Source: Manduca sexta (taxonomy: Eukaryota; Arthropoda; Insecta; Lepidoptera; Sphingidae). Taken from it: a stretch of 64,000 bases of DNA. The notes beneath the pieces were generated by a model. It worked only from the letters and a program-made list of their open reading frames with translations, was not told the DNA's origin and did no database searches. Location of the stretch: contig NC_051116.1 of assembly GCF_014839805.1 (NCBI RefSeq), positions 9,343,556 to 9,407,555 on the forward strand. The letters run 5' to 3'. The position numbers were made by a program, and so were the translations under genes. Shown here one piece after another: positions 62,473 through 64,000 of the stretch. The stretch's first letter is position 1; each line of letters begins with the position of its first letter.

Positions 62473-64000
62473 TGTTTGTGTTTTTCTCGGAGCTCGAGTC
62501 GCGGCCACGGCGCGGGCTCTTATCGTATACGTACACACGTCGCGCCCGCTCCCGCTAGAGAACGTCTCATATACGCGAGCCAGCTGGCGTCACTCGTATT
62601 GCACACTATTTGCTTTCGTAAATTTTTTTCCTTCGAAGCAATTCCTTTCCTACATTCTAATTAGTATTATTTTTATAAACGAAGATTTCCAATGTTAACA
62701 AATTTGCATCAGCTCGCTATTATTTACGAATTATAAATTATATACTTAATTATATAATATAAATTATATAATTATATAATTATAAATTATTATAAAGCAA
62801 GAAAACTATCGCTAGTGCTTGCAAGAAATAATTAATAAATCAAATGTTCTGGGTATTGGTAATTTCACGTATTGACAGGCAGGGGTGCGAAGACACCGCA
62901 CGCACCGCGCCGCGCCGTCCGCCGCTCGATAACAGAACAACAGAACAATGCATCACTCTGGCATTGTATCAGTGAGGGGTCAGGATTGCAACCGGGTGAT
63001 GGGTGGACTTCCTCATAAATGGTTAAGCTCTGTTTACGTTTAATTATCAAATCAGTCAATTTAATTTATCCACTGACACTCGAAGGTATGTTATTGTGGT
63101 TCGTCACTCTCCTCGATTTACTTTTCTACATTCTTTACCGACCAATAGACGACAAGTCGATTGTCTCCATCCATTGGTTAAGTAATTGAAGGTTAAAATC
63201 TAACTATATTTATCTGCCGACCAGCATTTAAGTATCGGAGCTGACGCGGCGCGGAATTACTCCCGTGACGGGCTTTGTCACCTAAATATCGAGTTAAACT
63301 GGGTCTGAATGCTGTTTTCTTATTTTGATAACTTAGCTCGATAAATTTTGATATGTTTCTATTGTTTGTACAAAGTCAAGATAAACTAGTTTATTTTAAA
63401 TTCTTATTTGTTTTCAGTACCTATGGAAGGTAACTCACATCGAGTTGAGCTGACGAATGAGAATAGCGAAATCATAATTTTACAAATAAAATGTACTTAA
63501 CTCTCTAGCTGCGTATTGTGGGCATTTGTATTGAATTTTTTGCATTCTGCTCCAAACTAAATGTGATAGTATTTAAAATATACAGGGACAATAATAAATA
63601 CAATAAGCTTTTCATTTTTCGATATAGTTTCCATCATAGTGATGGTGTTCTGTGCACGGATACTGCAATGTGTATGCAGCCGATGTGTCGACTTACATAG
63701 ATATATTTGTAGCAGATAGCTGACACATGAGCTATTGCGTCTCTAAATGATAACAACCGGCCACACAAACAATACAAAAGGAATTATAAGAAGTACAAAG
63801 CTAACTTTTACGGAAACTATGAGGGGATTCGGTCCGAGTGAACAGTAGCTATTGTAAAATCGCAACTATGATATATAGCTTGTTCCATGGTCTGACCCAC
63901 GCAGAGGCTTTATGAATAATTATGAATGTACTATGGGAGACCATTCGAAAATATGGATAACAAACTGAATGAGATCCTTTCACGACGAACTCCATACATA
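62473..64000. other. Far upstream flank
   Basis: AT-rich. Includes a palindromic TATAATTATA-type tract at 62730-62797 and a GC-rich patch at 62890-62930. Nothing else recognised. Confidence 0.4.

Overview
This window is insect nuclear DNA, almost certainly from a moth or butterfly. The background is AT-rich, coding sequence is cut into short GC-rich exons, and the non-coding DNA is full of repeats typical of Lepidoptera: tRNA-derived SINEs with a TAGCCTAGTTGG A box, retroposon 3' tails of the 'gcctatg...tcaaact...aaatttcat' type, and hAT, TA-flanked and ISL2EU-like DNA elements.

One gene dominates. Reading the minus strand and matching splice sites and phases, I assembled a 15-exon coding sequence running from an ATG at 58975 down to a TGA at 4735 (2,181 nt, 726 residues plus stop). 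It encodes a secreted, probably GPI-anchored cell-surface protein. The order is signal peptide, low-complexity prodomain with a furin-like REKR site, four clear immunoglobulin (Ig) domains, a fifth degenerate Ig-like domain, and a short hydrophobic C-terminal tail. The first coding exon (58924-58975) is separated from the other 14 (4735-17912) by a 41-kb intron. A 5' UTR exon probably lies at 59868 and above, and the poly(A) signal is probably at 4443-4448. I could not assign a named orthologue.

Layout, left to right: 1-4424 is intergenic, with a tentative plus-strand first exon at 1069-1096. 4425-17912 holds the 3' UTR and exons 15 to 2. The 5.1-kb intron at 8001-13100 contains a decayed ISL2EU-type DNA transposon (8483-11262), with a YqaJ-nuclease pseudogene and a truncated transposase pseudogene facing each other. 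17913-58923 is intron 1, holding mobile elements: a 3' LINE fragment flanked by a 150-bp direct duplication (22423-23112), three hAT-type elements sharing an 11-bp TIR, three of the four SINE-I copies, a TA-flanked 1-kb element inserted in a retroposon, and other dispersed repeats. 58924-64000 is the 5' end and upstream flank, which includes the third hAT-type copy.

I found no second convincing protein-coding gene, no tRNA or rRNA gene and no CRISPR. Two short GC-rich candidate first exons on the plus strand (1069 and 49114) are reported with low confidence. All homology statements come from pattern recognition, not from database searches.
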